Shown here in pieces: positions 21,214-28,145 of a DNA stretch of 31,419 nucleotides. The notes beneath the pieces are model-generated. The model was not told where the DNA came from and searched no databases. It was given only the letters and a program-made list of their open reading frames with translations. Positions within the stretch are counted from its first letter, which is position 1. Each line of letters starts with the position of its first letter. The translations under genes were made by a program, and so were the position numbers. Source of the DNA: Verrucomicrobia bacterium UBA3214. Its GTDB lineage: Bacteria; Verrucomicrobiota; Kiritimatiellia; RFP12; UBA1067. The stretch is taken from contig DEWI01000175.1 in the NCBI GenBank assembly GCA_002363575.1, positions 1 to 31,419 of the forward strand, given 5' to 3'.

Positions 21214-22137
21214 CTATTGAGCCAATGTCCCGCCGGCGAGTCCGCCCTCCACATGGATGTCGAGCTGCGGGAACGGTATGGAAATCGAGGCGCGCTCGAA
21301 TGCGTCTTTCACCGCCTTCAAAGTGGCGGCATGCACGCTCCAGTAATCGGCGGCGGCGCACCACGGCCGCACGCACAGCGTGACCGCGCTGTCGTCGAAG
21401 GACACCGGCTCGATGCGCGGCGCCGGCTCGTCAAGCACGCCGGGAACGGTGCGCACGGCGGCCGCGGCGATATCGACAGCGCGCTGGATGTTTTCGCCGT
21501 ACGCGATGCCGACGTCGATATCGACGCGGCGCTTGCCCAGCGCCGCGTAATTGACTATCGCGCCTCCCCAAACGCTCTTGTTGGGAACGACGATCTTCTT
21601 GTTGTCCGGCGTCGCCAGCACCGTCGCCATCATATTGACTTCGAGAATGGTGCCGGACTTGCCGGCGATTTCCACGAAATCCCCCACCTTGAAAGGATCG
21701 TTGAGCGCGATCATCAAACCGGACGCGAGATTGCCGAGCGACTCCTGGAAGGCGAAGCCTAGTATGAACCCCGTGACGCCGAGACCGGCGATCAACGGCG
21801 CGACATTGACGCCAAGCCTTCCCAGCACCATGATAATCAAGATCGCCCAGCAGCCTTTCGATACGACCGACGAGGCGAAATCGGAAATCAGAGTCCGCTT
21901 CTTGCCGTTGCGCGTGAATGCTTTCGCCGCCGCCGCGGAGATGAAGCGGATTACGTACATGCCGATGAACAACGTGGCCGCCGCGATCGCTACATCCATC
22001 GCATACGCCACGCCGTGCACTGCCAGCCAATCGGTTATCGTGCGCAGGAACGTCCTGCCTTCATCGACATGGCTGGCGAACCCATCCGCGACTTTCCCGG
22101 CGACCTCGCCGAGCACGCTTGCCGTCTCGTTTGTCAT
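21214..22137 (-). CDS. mscS: Small-conductance mechanosensitive channel, MscS family
   Basis: An inner-membrane channel that opens on membrane tension to release solutes after hypo-osmotic shock. The 307-aa protein has a soluble N-terminal stretch, hydrophobic segments near residues 45-70 and 95-130, and the pore-lining TM3 with [19 protein letters not shown]. This runs into the beta domain start [20 protein letters not shown], then [14 protein letters not shown] and a mixed C-terminal domain. The length and three-helix layout match E. coli MscS (286 aa). AAAGGA lies about ten nt upstream of the ATG at 22137. It sits 56 nt after dacA and 35 nt before galE, so a shared transcript is likely. 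Confidence 0.93.
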   Translation of the reverse strand: MTNETASVLGEVAGKVADGFASHVDEGRTFLRTITDWLAVHGVAYAMDVAIAAATLFIGMYVIRFISAAAAKAFTRNGKKRTLISDFASSVVSKGCWAILIIMVLGRLGVNVAPLIAGLGVTGFILGFAFQESLGNLASGLMIALNDPFKVGDFVEIAGKSGTILEVNMMATVLATPDNKKIVVPNKSVWGGAIVNYAALGKRRVDIDVGIAYGENIQRAVDIAAAAVRTVPGVLDEPAPRIEPVSFDDSAVTLCVRPWCAAADYWSVHAATLKAVKDAFERASISIPFPQLDIHVEGGLAGGTLAQ

Positions 22138-22193
22138 TGCTGCAATATCCTTTGAAAAACCGTGCGTCCGCGCCCTCCGGCAATCCGCGTTCG

Positions 22194-23084
22194 CTACCAG
22201 GCGAGCGCGCCGAGCGCATCGAGAATCAAACGGCTGGCGTTTTCATCGCGCTCCTGCGCGGTCGCCGAACCTACGACCACGACAATCGCGCGCTTCCCGG
22301 CGCGCTCGCCGGTGATCACGACGGAAGAGCCTCCGGCGTCGATGTACCCGGTCTTCAGGCCATCGACTTCCTGGACTTTCACGCCGCGCCGCCAAGAGCG
22401 GTAGTCTTTGTTGAGCAGGTTGTTGTGGTTCGAAATCGCGACTTCCACGCCCTTCGAACCGGCTACTTTCGCATACGGCAGCGACGTGTATTCGAGAAGC
22501 TGCGGCTGTTCGGAAACTATCGCCGCGCCCAGCTTCGCGAGATCCGCCGCCGTGGATTTGTCGAATCCTCTGGCGGAGCCGCGCGGCGGAGGAAGGCCGT
22601 TTGGCGATGCATATACCGTGGAAGTCATGCCCAGGAGGCGCGCTTCCTCGTTCATGCGCTCCACAAACGCCTCTACCGAGCCGGCGACGCATTCGGCTAT
22701 CGCCATGGAAATATCATTGGCGCTCTTGAGCATTATCGCCTTCAAGGCATCGTCGATCGACATCGACTCGCCCGGCAGCAGGCCTATCCGCGAAGGCTCT
22801 TCGCGCGCGGAGCGCTTGGATTGCACGATCCTCGCGTCTCTGGCGATCTTCCCTTCGGCGACCGCTTTCAGCAGCAGCCGCGCCGTCATCAACTTCGTGC
22901 ACGAAGCGGGATAGCACTCGCGATCGGCGGCGTCCGAACAAAGCACGTGGCCGTTCGACGCATCTATGGCTATGGCGCCGACATACGGAGAGCGGCGGTG
23001 CTCCAGCTGCGCGGCGTCCGCAACCGCCGGCGCAAGCATTGCCGCGGCCAACGCCGCGGCGCAGATTATGCGTACCTTGAACAT
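22194..23084 (-). CDS. dacA: D-alanyl-D-alanine carboxypeptidase (peptidase S11, PBP5-like)
   Basis: Periplasmic serine peptidase that trims the terminal D-Ala from peptidoglycan stem peptides. The 296-aa precursor begins with a signal peptide (MFKVRIICAAALAAAMLAP, cleavage near ADA). Catalytic motifs are all present: Ser61-x-x-Lys64 in YPASCTKLM, SAN in MLKSANDIS, and KTG in DGLKTGYI. The protein ends soon after the catalytic domain. It therefore lacks the C-terminal beta domain and membrane-anchoring amphipathic helix of classical PBP5 and is probably soluble in the periplasm. The ATG at 23084 has no clear Shine-Dalgarno. The 155-nt gap upstream carries strong hairpins. Confidence 0.92.
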   Translation of the reverse strand: MFKVRIICAAALAAAMLAPAVADAAQLEHRRSPYVGAIAIDASNGHVLCSDAADRECYPASCTKLMTARLLLKAVAEGKIARDARIVQSKRSAREEPSRIGLLPGESMSIDDALKAIMLKSANDISMAIAECVAGSVEAFVERMNEEARLLGMTSTVYASPNGLPPPRGSARGFDKSTAADLAKLGAAIVSEQPQLLEYTSLPYAKVAGSKGVEVAISNHNNLLNKDYRSWRRGVKVQEVDGLKTGYIDAGGSSVVITGERAGKRAIVVVVGSATAQERDENASRLILDALGALAW

Positions 23085-23210
23085 TTACAATTGAATATCT
23101 GTGTCTTCAAAGCCCGGCGCGCTTCGCCGGCGATAGGGCGCGGGGGATCCCGGCATGTCGCGCCGCGGCAGCCGCCGGTGGACGCCGCGGACCTTGCGAA
23201 CGCGGCAGAC

Positions 23211-23240
23211 GCCAGGCGGCGGCGGCAAAGCGCCGCTGGC
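23211..23240 (-). terminator. Hairpin directly after the zinc ribbon-EIIA gene
   Basis: The segments gccaggcggcg and cgccgctggc form a roughly 10-bp stem with one bulged base, right at the stop codon of the upstream gene (minus strand). There is no T-tract, so termination would have to be weak or Rho-dependent; mRNA stabilisation is an alternative. A second, smaller stem (CCGGCG/CGCCGG, 23114-23130) lies nearer to dacA. Confidence 0.4.
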
Positions 23241-24073
23241 TATTTGACGAACGACCTTGTCTGCTTGACGAGCACGCGCCACAATGCCGCAGGCGTCTGC
23301 GCCTCGCGCATCGCCTCCAGCGCGTCTCCCTTCTTGAACGCGCTCACCATGTCCGCGAGCAGCCGCAGATAGAATGCGGAGACCGCCACAGGAATGGCAG
23401 AAAGCACTACGACCTGGACTTTGTTCTTGCCGTCCCAGTCGATCGGCTCTTTGCATACGCCCACGGCGAACGTCAAGCCGCCGCCCTCCACGCCGCGCAC
23501 GTGCGGGAAAGCGAGCGCGCTGCCTTCCATCGCCGTTGTCAAAATCGCCTCGCGCTCGAGCGCCGCGCGCGTCAGCGCCTCCGCGCTGGATATGTAATGG
23601 CCCTTTTCAAGCGCCGCGGAAAGCATCGCTATCGCCTCTTCGCGCGTCCGCGCCTCGAGCGCGGGGATCATCAATTCTTCCGCGCTGAAGCGCGAGACGC
23701 CGGTGCGCACGTCGTCGCGATCCGGCTTTTCGGTCACGTTGCGCACTGTGTCGGCGTCGTCGGCGAAGAGGATTCTCCCGCAGCTCGAGCATGTCACGAG
23801 ATGCTGGCCGAGGCGCACTTGCTGCGCCTGCGCAATCGGCACCTGCATGCCGCAGACGGCGCAATTGCCGTCCGTCATCGCAGACATGACGATCAGGCTG
23901 CGCTTGGAGAGCCGCTCGTAGATGCCTGCGACTTGCGGGTTGAGCTGGTCGCGGAGCGCGAAAATCTGGTCGTTGAGATCGTCGATCTTGCTGCCGTCGC
24001 CGGTCTTGTGGTGTTCCTCGCGGATGAGCACCAGCTCCTGTATCTGGCGCAAAATGTTCAACTGCCCCTTCAT
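23240..24073 (-). CDS. Coiled-coil zinc ribbon fused to a PTS EIIA (fructose/PtsN-type) domain
   Basis: A 277-aa fusion. Residues 1-65 are predicted helical or coiled coil. Residues 71-98 form a C4 zinc ribbon, CAVC and CSSCGRILF with Cys71, Cys74, Cys95 and Cys98, resembling the DUF164/CdsZ type. Residues 130-277 are a type-2 EIIA domain with the phospho-acceptor His191 in ALAFPHVRG. No EIIB or EIIC is visible, so the domain probably acts as a regulatory phospho-switch like PtsN rather than in transport. The ATG at 24073 overlaps the TGA of the DtxR/MntR-type regulator by 4 nt, with GGAG upstream, so the two are co-translated. A zinc-binding, phospho-responsive partner of a metal regulator is an attractive idea but is inference. 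Confidence 0.83.
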   Translation of the reverse strand: MKGQLNILRQIQELVLIREEHHKTGDGSKIDDLNDQIFALRDQLNPQVAGIYERLSKRSLIVMSAMTDGNCAVCGMQVPIAQAQQVRLGQHLVTCSSCGRILFADDADTVRNVTEKPDRDDVRTGVSRFSAEELMIPALEARTREEAIAMLSAALEKGHYISSAEALTRAALEREAILTTAMEGSALAFPHVRGVEGGGLTFAVGVCKEPIDWDGKNKVQVVVLSAIPVAVSAFYLRLLADMVSAFKKGDALEAMREAQTPAALWRVLVKQTRSFVK

Positions 24074-24441
24074 GCCTGCATCTCCTTCTCCTGGGTGTAC
24101 GAGCGGATCTTGTCCAAGGTTTCTGCTGAAAGTATGTGTTCCATCAAGCATGCGTCCTTGTCGGCCGTCTTCGCGCTGACGCCGAGCTTTACAAGGAACG
24201 TCCTGATGAGGTTGTGACGGTTGAGAACCGAGCCGGCCGCGCGGCGCCCCGCGGCCGTCAAGACTATCGGTCCGTATGGCTCCTGGCTGACAAGCTCGAG
24301 CTTCTTCAGTTCGTGGATCGCCTTGACGACGCTTGGCATCTTCACGTTGAGGCGGAAGGCGACATCGCGAACGCATGCGTTGCCCACCTCCTTGGAGATG
24401 ACATATATCGCCTCGAGATAATCTTCGAGACTCTGGGTCAT
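24070..24441 (-). CDS. DtxR/MntR-family metal-dependent transcriptional regulator
   Basis: A 123-aa winged-helix repressor of the iron/manganese-sensing family. It starts MTQSLEDYLEAIYVISKEVG, the typical MntR opening. It has the recognition-helix region VRDVAFRLNVKMPSVVKAIHELKKLELVSQ and wing PYGPIVLTAAGRRAAG, then a dimerisation helix pair with H-x-L-I-R-T-F-L and KDACLMEHILSAETLDKI. There it keeps the Glu and His expected as metal ligands. The ATG at 24441 was chosen by homology; 24465 (ATG) is possible. There is no SH3 domain, as in MntR. Its stop overlaps the zinc ribbon-EIIA start in ATGA. No metal transporter gene lies in the window, so the regulon is unknown. Confidence 0.88.
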   Translation of the reverse strand: MTQSLEDYLEAIYVISKEVGNACVRDVAFRLNVKMPSVVKAIHELKKLELVSQEPYGPIVLTAAGRRAAGSVLNRHNLIRTFLVKLGVSAKTADKDACLMEHILSAETLDKIRSYTQEKEMQA

Positions 24442-24500
24442 TTGCTGGCCTGGAGCTGTTTTCATGGCGAAGGACGGCATATGGCGTTTGGTGGAAGATT

Positions 24501-24520
24501 GCGCCGGACATCTCCGGCGC
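24501..24520 (-). terminator. GC-rich hairpin between the oxidoreductase-like gene and the metal regulator
   Basis: GCGCCGGA (24501-24508) and TCCGGCGC (24513-24520) form a perfect 8-bp stem with a 4-nt loop, about 70 nt after the stop of the oxidoreductase-like gene on the minus strand. No T-tract follows, so it is at best a weak intrinsic terminator, or an operator for the regulator just downstream. Confidence 0.4.
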
Positions 24521-24590
24521 GCGGCTCGAACTGTTGTTTGGTGCGTGCGTGGCGAATGCCTTTCTGCCGTTCGCCGTCGAATTTGTCCTG

Positions 24591-25661
24591 TCACTTTCCG
24601 AAGGGGCTGGTCTTCTTCATCAGATGCGAGAACTTCACCGCATCCATCGCGTCCTCCAGCGTGAGCGGGAACTGCGCCGCGACGCGCACGGTCTCGTAGA
24701 TGCGCTCCCAGAACGCGCTCAGCCCATGATGCGTCGAAGGCGCGAGCGAGACGGGGAATCTCGCGACGGGGATGTCTTCATGCATATCGGCTATGCCGGG
24801 AGTGCGCACGCTGGAGCGCCGGCGCGAGAACTTGTAGTCGGGATCGATCACGACCAGCTCGCCCTTGGAGCAGCCGGGCTGCACTCTGAAAACCCCGCGA
24901 TCGCCGCGCAGTTCGAAAGACGGCCCGCGGTTTTCAGGCAGCACGCCGCCGTTGAACTCTATCTCCGCGGAAACATGCGAGCGCGTCTTCAGCGAAACGT
25001 GGGCGAAATCCTCGGCATCCCCGAGCGACGCCACACGTTTCAAGTCGCTCCACATCTGCACGGGCGGACCGGGCAGAAGCTTCAGCGCCTGGAGGACGAG
25101 ATCGGGCATCGCGTAGTACGCGGCGCCGCCGCCTAGCCGCTTCACGGTCTGCCAATCGTCGCGGCGCACGAAATCTTCGCAGCGAATGCGGATTTCATAG
25201 ATGTCGCCAAGGCGCGGCTCGGACATCATCTGCCGGGCGAGAAGAAAGTCGGGCGCGAAAAATCCACGCTGCACCACGAGCAGGCGGTTCTTCGCCTTCT
25301 GGGCGGCGCCGCGCAGAATCTGCATATCGTCCGGAGAAAGCGCGACGGGCGATTCCACGAGCGTCCACACGCCTCTTTCCAGGCTCTTCATGGCGTGTTC
25401 GACATGGTCGCGCGAGCATGTCGCGACGACGACGAGATCGATATCAGGCTCGTCGAGCATGTCGCCGTACTGGCGGAACATCTTGCAGTCCGGGAAATCC
25501 GCCTCTATCCTGTCGCGCCGCTCCTTTACTATGTCGCAAGCGGCGACGATTTTGAACAGCGCGCTATGTTCGCGGAGTATGGGATAGTGTTCACAGAAGA
25601 GTGCGCGCCCCAAACCCATGAGCGCAACTCTGATCGGCGGCCGGTGGAACTCTGCGCTCAT
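24591..25661 (-). CDS. Gfo/Idh/MocA-fold protein lacking the usual catalytic Lys and His
   Basis: A 356-aa protein of the NAD(P)-dependent sugar oxidoreductase fold. The Rossmann half shows RVALMGLGRALFCEHYP, AACDIVKERRDRI and DLVVVATCSRDHVEHAMKSL. The hallmark EKP motif, whose Lys is catalytic, reads VESPVALS here, so Lys is Ser104. In the C-terminal half the GxHxxD block reads GGGAAYYAMPDLVLQAL, with no His. Both changes suggest it is not a normal dehydrogenase; it may bind a nucleotide or sugar as a regulator, or use other residues. Its ATG overlaps the nrdR stop in ATGA, so it is translated with nrdR. The fold is clear; the function is unknown. Confidence 0.8.
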   Translation of the reverse strand: MSAEFHRPPIRVALMGLGRALFCEHYPILREHSALFKIVAACDIVKERRDRIEADFPDCKMFRQYGDMLDEPDIDLVVVATCSRDHVEHAMKSLERGVWTLVESPVALSPDDMQILRGAAQKAKNRLLVVQRGFFAPDFLLARQMMSEPRLGDIYEIRIRCEDFVRRDDWQTVKRLGGGAAYYAMPDLVLQALKLLPGPPVQMWSDLKRVASLGDAEDFAHVSLKTRSHVSAEIEFNGGVLPENRGPSFELRGDRGVFRVQPGCSKGELVVIDPDYKFSRRRSSVRTPGIADMHEDIPVARFPVSLAPSTHHGLSAFWERIYETVRVAAQFPLTLEDAMDAVKFSHLMKKTSPFGK

Positions 25662-26101
25662 TTCTTCACTATCTCCGTTATCACCGACAGGAACTGCGCG
25701 ACATCGGTGAATTTTCGATATACGCTCGCGAAACGTATATAGGCTACTTCGTCTGTCTTGTGGAGCTGATCCATGACCAGCTCGGCGATGCGGTCGCTGC
25801 CGATTTCGCCAGGTTCGAGGGCGTTGACGACATTGTCTATCATCGTCCTGATTTGATCGTCGCTGATCGGACGCTTGCCGCACGCGCGGCGTATCGACGC
25901 GTCGATTTTCTGCCTGTCGAAAATCTGGCGCTTGCCCGTGCGCTTCACGACGATGAGTTCGTCTCTCTCCACTTCCTCGTAGGTGGTGAAGCGATGCCCG
26001 CATCCAAGGCACTCGCGACGGCGGCGTATCGCCGCGCCATCGCGCGCCGTCCGGGAATCTAGAACCTTGTCGCCGGTCTGGCCGCAATTCGGGCACTTCA
26101 C
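25658..26101 (-). CDS. nrdR: Transcriptional repressor NrdR
   Basis: An ATP/dATP-sensing repressor of ribonucleotide reductase genes. The 147-aa protein has the N-terminal zinc ribbon with Cys3, Cys6, Cys31 and Cys34 (KCPNCG and CLGCGHRFTTYE). The ATP-cone follows: VVKRTGKRQIFDRQKIDASI, then VYRKFTDVAQF near the end. The length matches the family. The start is GTG at 26101, within the stop of the upstream membrane gene (GTGA overlap). The longer ORF upstream is antisense-type noise. No NrdR-box pair was recognised inside this window and no nrd genes are present, so its targets lie elsewhere. Confidence 0.96.
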   Translation of the reverse strand: MKCPNCGQTGDKVLDSRTARDGAAIRRRRECLGCGHRFTTYEEVERDELIVVKRTGKRQIFDRQKIDASIRRACGKRPISDDQIRTMIDNVVNALEPGEIGSDRIAELVMDQLHKTDEVAYIRFASVYRKFTDVAQFLSVITEIVKK

Positions 26102-26823
26102 TTTTTCATCTCCGTGGCAGGTGCGGGGGCCGTCGCGGCCGCCGCAGGCTTGCCGGCCGGGCACAGCGTGCAATGGCGGCAATCGAGGTTGATGGGAAGC
26201 GGCGCGCTCGCGCCGTGCCGCCGGGCGTTCCATTCTCCGATTCTATTTATCGCCGCGAGGAGGAGGCCAAGCGTGATGAAGCCGCCGGCCGGCAGGATCG
26301 CCAGCGTCACCGCGCCGGGATTTATGCCTTTCACGGCGACATCCCCCCAGACCGTCAGCGATCCGGAGCCGACGATTTCGCGCACGGTCGCGACGAGCGA
26401 GAGCGAAAGCGTGAAGCCGACGCCGGAACCGATGCCGTCGGCGATAGAGTCGAGGACGCCATTGCGGCTTGCGAAAGCTTCGGCGCGCCCGAGGATTATG
26501 CAGTTCACGACAATCAGCGGGATAAAGATGCCGAGGCTCTCCGAAAGCGCCGGCAGATATGCCTGCATAAGCAGATCGATCGCTGTCACGAACGTCGCGA
26601 TTATAACGATATAGCACGGGATGTGGACGGCGGAGGGAATCACATTGCGCAGCGCGGAGACGAGCGCGTTGGACGCCACCAGCACGAATGTCGCCGCCAT
26701 GCCCATGCCCAGCGCGTTCTCCAGACTCGTCGTCACTGCGAGCGTGGGACACAACCCAAGAACCAGTCTGAAAATGGGATTATTCTTGAAAATCCCGCTC
26801 CAGAGTATGTACAGTCTCCTCAT
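26098..26823 (-). CDS. rsxE: RnfE/RsxE (or NqrD)-type electron-transport membrane subunit
   Basis: A 241-aa integral membrane protein of the RnfE/NqrD family, a subunit of Na+- or H+-translocating ferredoxin:NAD oxidoreductase. It opens MRRLYILWSGIFKNNPIFRL, followed by VLGLCPTLAVTTSLENALGMG, six hydrophobic segments and the motif IPLIVVNCIILGRAEAFA. The C-terminal tail adds a CRHCTLC cluster and a Pro/Ala-rich end, not part of the core fold. Usually it is encoded among rnfCDGEAB; here it stands alone, with its own promoter and nrdR downstream. The promoter places the transcript start only about four nt before the ATG, so the mRNA is nearly leaderless. RnfE versus NqrD cannot be separated without the rest of the complex. 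Confidence 0.9.
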   Translation of the reverse strand: MRRLYILWSGIFKNNPIFRLVLGLCPTLAVTTSLENALGMGMAATFVLVASNALVSALRNVIPSAVHIPCYIVIIATFVTAIDLLMQAYLPALSESLGIFIPLIVVNCIILGRAEAFASRNGVLDSIADGIGSGVGFTLSLSLVATVREIVGSGSLTVWGDVAVKGINPGAVTLAILPAGGFITLGLLLAAINRIGEWNARRHGASAPLPINLDCRHCTLCPAGKPAAAATAPAPATEMKK

Positions 26824-26833
26824 AACAAAGCGT

Positions 26834-26862
26834 ATTATACACTCTTTCGGGTGCGAATGCAA
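26834..26862 (-). promoter_or_regulatory. Sigma-70-type promoter of rsxE-nrdR operon
   Basis: On the minus strand TTGCAT (26862-26857) and TATAAT (26839-26834) are 17 bp apart. The ATG at 26823 is only 10 nt beyond the -10 box, predicting a leader of about four nt and no Shine-Dalgarno. Confidence 0.75.
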
Positions 26863-27058
26863 GGGCACCAAGCGTATTTTTCAAGTTTTTCAACCTCCCC
26901 CCGCCAGGCCATTCAGGGCGTTTCTTGCGTCCCCGCCGCCTGGTATCCCGCGCGTCGGCGCTCTCGCATTCGCATTCGAACGCCGCCTCGCGGCGGCGGG
27001 AAACCGGGCGCAAATCCACAAAATCGCAAACCGAACCCAAGCGTCGCAGTTGAAAGGC

Positions 27059-27074
27059 CGCAATCGCGATTGCG
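27059..27074. repeat. 16-bp perfect palindrome
   Basis: CGCAATCGCGATTGCG reads identically on both strands. It is not followed by a T-tract and is probably a protein-binding site or chance product of the composition. It lies 105 bp left of the 22-bp-period array. Confidence 0.55.
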
Positions 27075-27179
27075 ACCTTATGAGAAAAACGGGCTGCAAA
27101 TGTGCAGACAATCTCGGCTCTTGGGGGCGACTGCGCCTTGCCGAAACCGCAATTTTCACCTCCTTTGACGCTTGTTCCG

Positions 27180-27303
27180 GCGACTCCGGTCGCACGGCAA
27201 GGCGACTCCAGTCGCGAGCCAAAGCGACTCCGGTCGCGAGGCAAGGCGACTCCAGTCGCGAGCCAAAGCGACTCCAGTCGCGAAGCAAGGCGACTCCAGT
27301 CGC
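27180..27303. repeat. Array of six 14-bp palindromes at an exact 22-bp period
   Basis: Units GCGACTCC(A/G)GTCGC start at 27180, 27202, 27224, 27246, 27268 and 27290. The 8-bp spacers alternate between a GxxGCAAG-like type (acggcaag, gaggcaag, gaagcaag) and gagccaaa, making a 44-bp higher-order repeat. Each unit folds into a 5-bp stem with a TCCA or TCCG loop (TCCG belongs to the stable UNCG tetraloop class) or reads as a dyad operator. A decayed seventh unit follows in register at 27312-27325. It lies 480 bp upstream of the tRNA genes. It is not a CRISPR: the spacers are too short and are themselves repeated. The function is unknown; candidates are a nucleoid or partition-type protein array, a multi-site operator, or a mobile repeat. 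Confidence 0.9.
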
Positions 27304-27730
27304 AAAAAGGGATGACTCTAGCCGTCAAGCATCGTGAACATGACCACACCAGATAGCGTTCGGGCGAAGCGGCCAAACCGAATCTTTGGAACTTTGCGTT
27401 TTCCACAGCACCCTCCCGTAACCACGTGCGCCCGCAAAAAGCTCCGACGGGGTGGTACAATACCGAATATCGCAGCGTGAACGTTGTCCGAAGCGTCGCA
27501 ATCGACGCCAAACAGCGGCGACAGCACATTGTCGCCTACGCATTCCGCGAATTCGGCGCAATCCGGCAGTTGTTTCTTCCAGTTATCGGCAGCAAGACGC
27601 CCATGTCACTCGCCTGAAACGCCAATTCAACGGCATCGCAGCCATTCCTGCCCGGCAACTTTGGCTGACGGGCAGATGCGCTATTGACTTCAATTGCGAT
27701 TTTCCGGCTAAAGAAAAAAGTCGCGGGCAC

Positions 27731-27760
27731 TTGCACGACATGAAGAAAATATGCTATACT
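27731..27760 (+). promoter_or_regulatory. Promoter of the tRNA-Gly-Leu-Ser cluster
   Basis: TTGCAC (27731-27736) and TATACT (27755-27760) are 18 bp apart, with transcription expected near 27767, about 14 nt before tRNA-Gly. Confidence 0.75.
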
Positions 27761-27780
27761 ATGCGCCGTTCGTTTGCGAA

Positions 27781-27854
27781 GCGGGCGTAGCTCAATGGCA
27801 GAGCTCCAGCCTTCCAAGCTGGCTACGAGGGTTCGATTCCCTTCGCCCGCTCCA
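27781..27854 (+). tRNA. tRNA-Gly (anticodon TCC)
   Basis: A 74-nt cloverleaf. The acceptor stem GCGGGCG pairs with CGCCCGC, followed by discriminator T and encoded CCA. The anticodon loop CTTCCAA gives TCC at 27813-27815. The T loop is GGTTCGATTCC. First gene of the tRNA operon. Confidence 0.97.
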
Positions 27855-27861
27855 CGGGCGG

Positions 27862-27947
27862 GCCAGAGTGGCGTAATGGCAGCCGCGGCAGACTCAAAAT
27901 CTGTTGCCCGCGAGGGCGTGAGGGTTCGAGTCCCTCCTCTGGCACCA
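27862..27947 (+). tRNA. tRNA-Leu (anticodon CAA)
   Basis: An 86-nt class II tRNA with a long variable arm (TTGCCCGCGAGGGCGT). The acceptor stem is GCCAGAG/CTCTGGC, with CCA encoded. The anticodon loop CTCAAAA gives CAA at 27895-27897. It starts 7 nt after tRNA-Gly. Confidence 0.96.
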
Positions 27948-27973
27948 GACGCGAGGCAGACGGCAAAACTACT

Positions 27974-28063
27974 GGAGGGGTGTCCGAGTGGTCGATGGTG
28001 CAACCTTGGAAAGGTTGTGTGGGCGCAAGTCCACCGGGGGTTCGAATCCCCCCCCCTCCGCCA
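27974..28063 (+). tRNA. tRNA-Ser (anticodon GGA)
   Basis: A 90-nt class II tRNA. The acceptor stem is GGAGGGG/CCCCTCC, discriminator G, encoded CCA. The anticodon loop TTGGAAA gives GGA at 28008-28010. Its variable arm is long. Its last 23 nt (28041-28063, T loop to CCA) are repeated exactly at the right edge of the window, as expected for an integration target. Confidence 0.96.
28041..28063 (+). repeat. Left copy of the 23-bp tRNA-Ser 3'-end direct repeat (putative attL)
   Basis: The repeat runs from the T-loop TTCGAAT through nine C to TCCGCCA. The identical copy is at 31397-31419. Upstream the two diverge at once (GGGGG against GTTTT). The 3' end of a tRNA gene is the classical crossover site for tyrosine recombinases. 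Confidence 0.7.
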
Positions 28064-28098
28064 GTTGAAAACAGTTGCCCTTTTTCGGGGCCGCAAGG

Positions 28099-28125
28099 CG
28101 GGCGCAAGACGAGCGTCCGTTTTTT
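28099..28125 (+). terminator. Intrinsic terminator of the tRNA cluster
   Basis: CGGGCGC (28099-28105) pairs with GCGTCCG (28113-28119, one G-U), with a 7-nt loop, followed directly by six T and then GTTT. It lies 36 nt after the tRNA-Ser CCA, and just beyond the queE stop codon (queE reads the other way). Confidence 0.85.
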
Positions 28126-28145
28126 GTTTGCCGTGTCGCAGGCGC

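Larger units (their letters stand above)
26863..27730. other. Long intergenic region without a recognisable gene
   Basis: About 870 bp lie between the rsxE promoter and the tRNA promoter. The ORFs here are short, on both strands, lack ribosome sites and mostly translate the repeat array into Arg/Ser/Leu-rich peptides. The region contains the palindromic array (27180-27303), a 16-bp perfect palindrome (27059-27074) and a GC-rich inverted repeat near 26985-27000 (CGCCGC/GCGGCG). The part from 27330 to 27730 has slightly lower GC and no feature I can name. Confidence 0.6.

Noticed and set aside
27180..27303. CRISPR array
   Set aside because: Spacers are 8 bp and repeat each other, units are 14-bp palindromes, and no cas genes are visible.
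26780..27529. ORFs translating the palindrome array into Arg-Asp-Trp-Ser-Arg/Leu-Glu-Ser type repeats
   Set aside because: They follow only from the 22-bp repeat; there is no ribosome site and they run through the rsxE promoter.
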